In this document: in pieces, positions 61,986 to 64,000 of the stretch
How positions within the stretch are numbered: the stretch's first letter is position 1
Layout of the letters: each line of letters opens with the position of its first letter
DNA from: Spisula solida
Lineage: Eukaryota > Mollusca > Bivalvia > Venerida > Mactridae
Assembly: GCA_947247005.1 (NCBI GenBank)
Contig: OX365948.1
Location: 8,618,001-8,682,000 of the forward strand
Direction of reading: 5' to 3'
DNA: 64,000 nucleotides
Translations under genes and position numbers: made by a program
Notes under the pieces: model-generated
What the model saw: only the letters and a program-made list of their open reading frames with translations
Databases searched by the model: none
What the model was told of the DNA's origin: nothing

Positions 61986-62245
61986 TCATTTAACTTTTTC
62001 ATGACTGAAACTAGGTCATCATTCAGCTTTTATATAGCTGAAACTGGGTCTTATAGCTGAAACTTGATCTTTCAGCTTTTTGACAGCTGGGTCTTGGACA
62101 TCCGACGTTTTGTCTGCTGTGGTAAAGTTCATTTTCTCGCTCGGTTTTGAGTTTTAGCATCGTGTCGTGTGCTTGTGTTGCTTCTGGTTTCTGTGCTCGG
62201 CTGTTTCAGTGCTGCCTTCGCTTTCCGATTTTTACTATATTTTTG
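61986..62245 (+). repeat. Family X dispersed repeat copy
   Basis: Contains GACTGAAACTAGGTCATC, ATAGCTGAAACTGGGTC, ATAGCTGAAACTTGATC and TTCAGCTTTTTGACAGCTGG, then TCATTTTCTCGCTCGG, TCTGTGCTCGGCTGTTTCAG, TGCTGCCTTCGCTTTCCG and ATTTTTACTATATT. It has extra short GCTGAAACT repeats compared with the other copies. The 74- and 76-codon plus-strand frames here are repeat shadows. Confidence 0.75.
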
Positions 62246-63135
62246 AATGGCATGGATGAGCATACTCCACCTGACCTAATCAACAAAACTGGATCGAATG
62301 TGTCCACTATTCACTATGCTAACCGTTCATTCACATGTACCGAATTCCATCGTTTAGTATATTTTATTTGATGCTAATGCCACAAAGCGCGTCCTACTCT
62401 ATACTCGCGTCACATATTCCACATGTAGAGTAAATTGAATTTCATCAAAAGTTATCTTTAATCTTGCGGGACTTCTGCATTCAGCAATGTCAAAATTCTC
62501 GCCATTCCCATCGTTTTCTCAACATATTACAACAGAATGACTTTTTCCTTAATTCAAAGTGAGAGCAATCAATTTGAGTTATACCAATAGCTAGTATAAA
62601 ACAGATACGCGCATGTGAAGCATGGAAAAACACGGACTCAATATTCTCCGGCTTCAAACACTCGTCAGTTCCATTATATTTTATAGTATCATAACTTACT
62701 ACGTTAGAAGCTGTTTTGATGGATCCCTGATAGAGCAATGGGCTGTTAGGGCATTAAAGTCAAATCGTTTGCGATGGAAATCGGTTGATCATTAAAAGAC
62801 CTTTCGAAATTAATATAATAGCATTAATTTATTGACGTTTAAATAAATACAAAAACTGTATGATATTGCTATTATCTGATGTATACCTAATGGACCGACA
62901 CGATGTACTTACGTTAAATAGAAAATGGAAATATAGAATAGCAGAGTCTCCTCAGAGCAATTTGGTTAATAGACAATGAATGTGGAAAATAAATCACGTA
63001 ATATCAAGATTATTGAAATATTACAACCGATTCTTTCTCACTTTAGACAATGCCTATAGAACTGTTCACGTACGCCAACATGACACCAACTTTCATCGTT
63101 CCTTGGTTCAATGATTCCATCATCACAATTTTAGT
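62246..63135. other. Unannotated intronic sequence
   Basis: A strong-looking donor (GTAAGTAC on the minus strand at about 62910) has no open kinase-like frame leading into it, so no exon is called. Confidence 0.45.
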
Positions 63136-63214
63136 CAAGATCGGGGAGTTCCGTACAAGATCCGGGAATTCCGTGCATGATCGGGACTTCCGAACAAGAT
63201 CGTTGGTTTCCGTG
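63136..63214 (+). repeat. Tandem repeat, 20-bp unit x 4
   Basis: Units CAAGATCGGGGAGTTCCGTA, then variants starting at 63156, 63176 and 63195. The common skeleton is CAAGATC.GGG..TTCCG. One unit has lost a base. Confidence 0.9.
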
Positions 63215-64000
63215 TAAATGTTATTGCAACGCATTGTCGCTAACTTGTGTCAATACATATAGTAGATGCGATTATGTAGAGCCTAATTAACCAACATACA
63301 TTACATACACAGTAATATTACAACTGTACAAATAAAGTGCTGACGAATGCATTATACTCATCTGCACAATAAGGCTACAGTTGTTCCCAAATACCTCAAT
63401 ATGAAGTTGATCGAACGTGACCTCATATAGTCATATTCTACTTCTATTAACGAGTTTCAATCAATCGCTAATTGATGACAATATAAAATCTAGAATATTC
63501 CATCAATTTTGATTCACTGAACGGATAAATCAATTTGTATAATGACAAAAACAAACATGGATTCATAGTAATTAGATACAATAACGTTCGCCTGTTTGAA
63601 CAGCAAAATATGATAGTTGGATTGAGCCAGACACATACTTTAAACTATTTTGAAAAGTAAGCGGAGTAAAAGATGATCTTAGCATATATTTAGTAAGCAT
63701 TTAAGAAATAGAAATACAAGTAACCCTAAGACGAATTTAGATCTTCGATTACGTTGACCGATGCCGCTAGATAATATATTCGAGATTCATTAATCACTAC
63801 TTTGTCGGCACCAATACAAAGTCGAGATAACGGTTTACTTAAACAGTTTCGCTTGGTTAGGAGATATTTTATTAAATAAGTTACTCAAGTTTAAGTACAC
63901 TGTCTTAAGCTTGCTCCTAGCTTAATACAAATGTATATGTTGTGAAATAAACCATAGTTAAGTTAAGAAGTACCGGTGGTTAAAGAATATGTACATGCGT
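63215..64000. other. Unannotated sequence to window end
   Basis: AT-rich, with no gene or element recognised. Confidence 0.45.

Overview
The window looks like a piece of an AT-rich animal genome, most likely a lophotrochozoan and plausibly a bivalve mollusc. The reasons are a spliced protein kinase gene with GT-AG introns, many tRNA-derived SINE heads, foldback MITEs, several minisatellites and homopolymer tracts, and mollusc-flavoured dispersed motifs (AGGTCAAAG...GGAGACRAC, AAGGGAGATAA). The species assignment is inference; no marker gene settles it. There is no prokaryotic gene organisation, no operon, no CRISPR array and no recognisable viral or retrotransposon protein.

Only two stretches can be supported as real coding sequence, and they belong to one gene on the minus strand. 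Exon A (57296-57168, 129 bp) encodes the kinase N-lobe from the VAIK lysine through helix C and strand beta-4. Exon B (9529-9363, 167 bp) encodes beta-5, the hinge, helix D and helix E up to the H-R of the HRD catalytic motif. Exon A ends in phase 0, exon B starts in phase 0, and the two join into an uninterrupted kinase domain, so they are consecutive exons separated by a 47,638-bp intron. The best family match by eye is the CAMK-group, SNF1/AMPK-related, HUNK-like kinases. The exon carrying the glycine loop must lie upstream (above 57297) and the exon carrying DLK..N/DFG downstream (below 9362); neither could be found, so the gene probably extends beyond both window edges and nearly all of the window is intron.

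Layout: 1-9362, intron downstream of exon B, with an edge-truncated dispersed repeat, two adjacent pogo/Tigger-like MITEs (3647-4084) and a short tandem repeat (6424). 9363-9529, exon B. 9530-57167, the giant intron, holding at least eight of about eleven copies of one dispersed repeat family (called family X here), several tRNA-derived SINE fragments, a 649-bp TIR element (24226), a 141-bp hAT-like MITE with an 8-bp target duplication (51151), and minisatellites with periods of 25 bp (22194), 42 bp (30992), 47 bp (33850), 32 bp (42765), 16 bp (55244) and 33 bp (56251). It also holds a long Z-DNA-prone CA/CG tract (32895) and four long G/C homopolymers. 57168-57296, exon A. 57297-64000, upstream intron with a 20-bp x4 repeat (63136) and another family X copy (61990).

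The long open frames inside the 42-bp and 33-bp arrays follow from repeat periods divisible by three and are not treated as genes. The most distinctive observations are the giant kinase-splitting intron, the family X dispersed element, and a 16-bp minisatellite that appears to have expanded from the 3' module of one family X copy.
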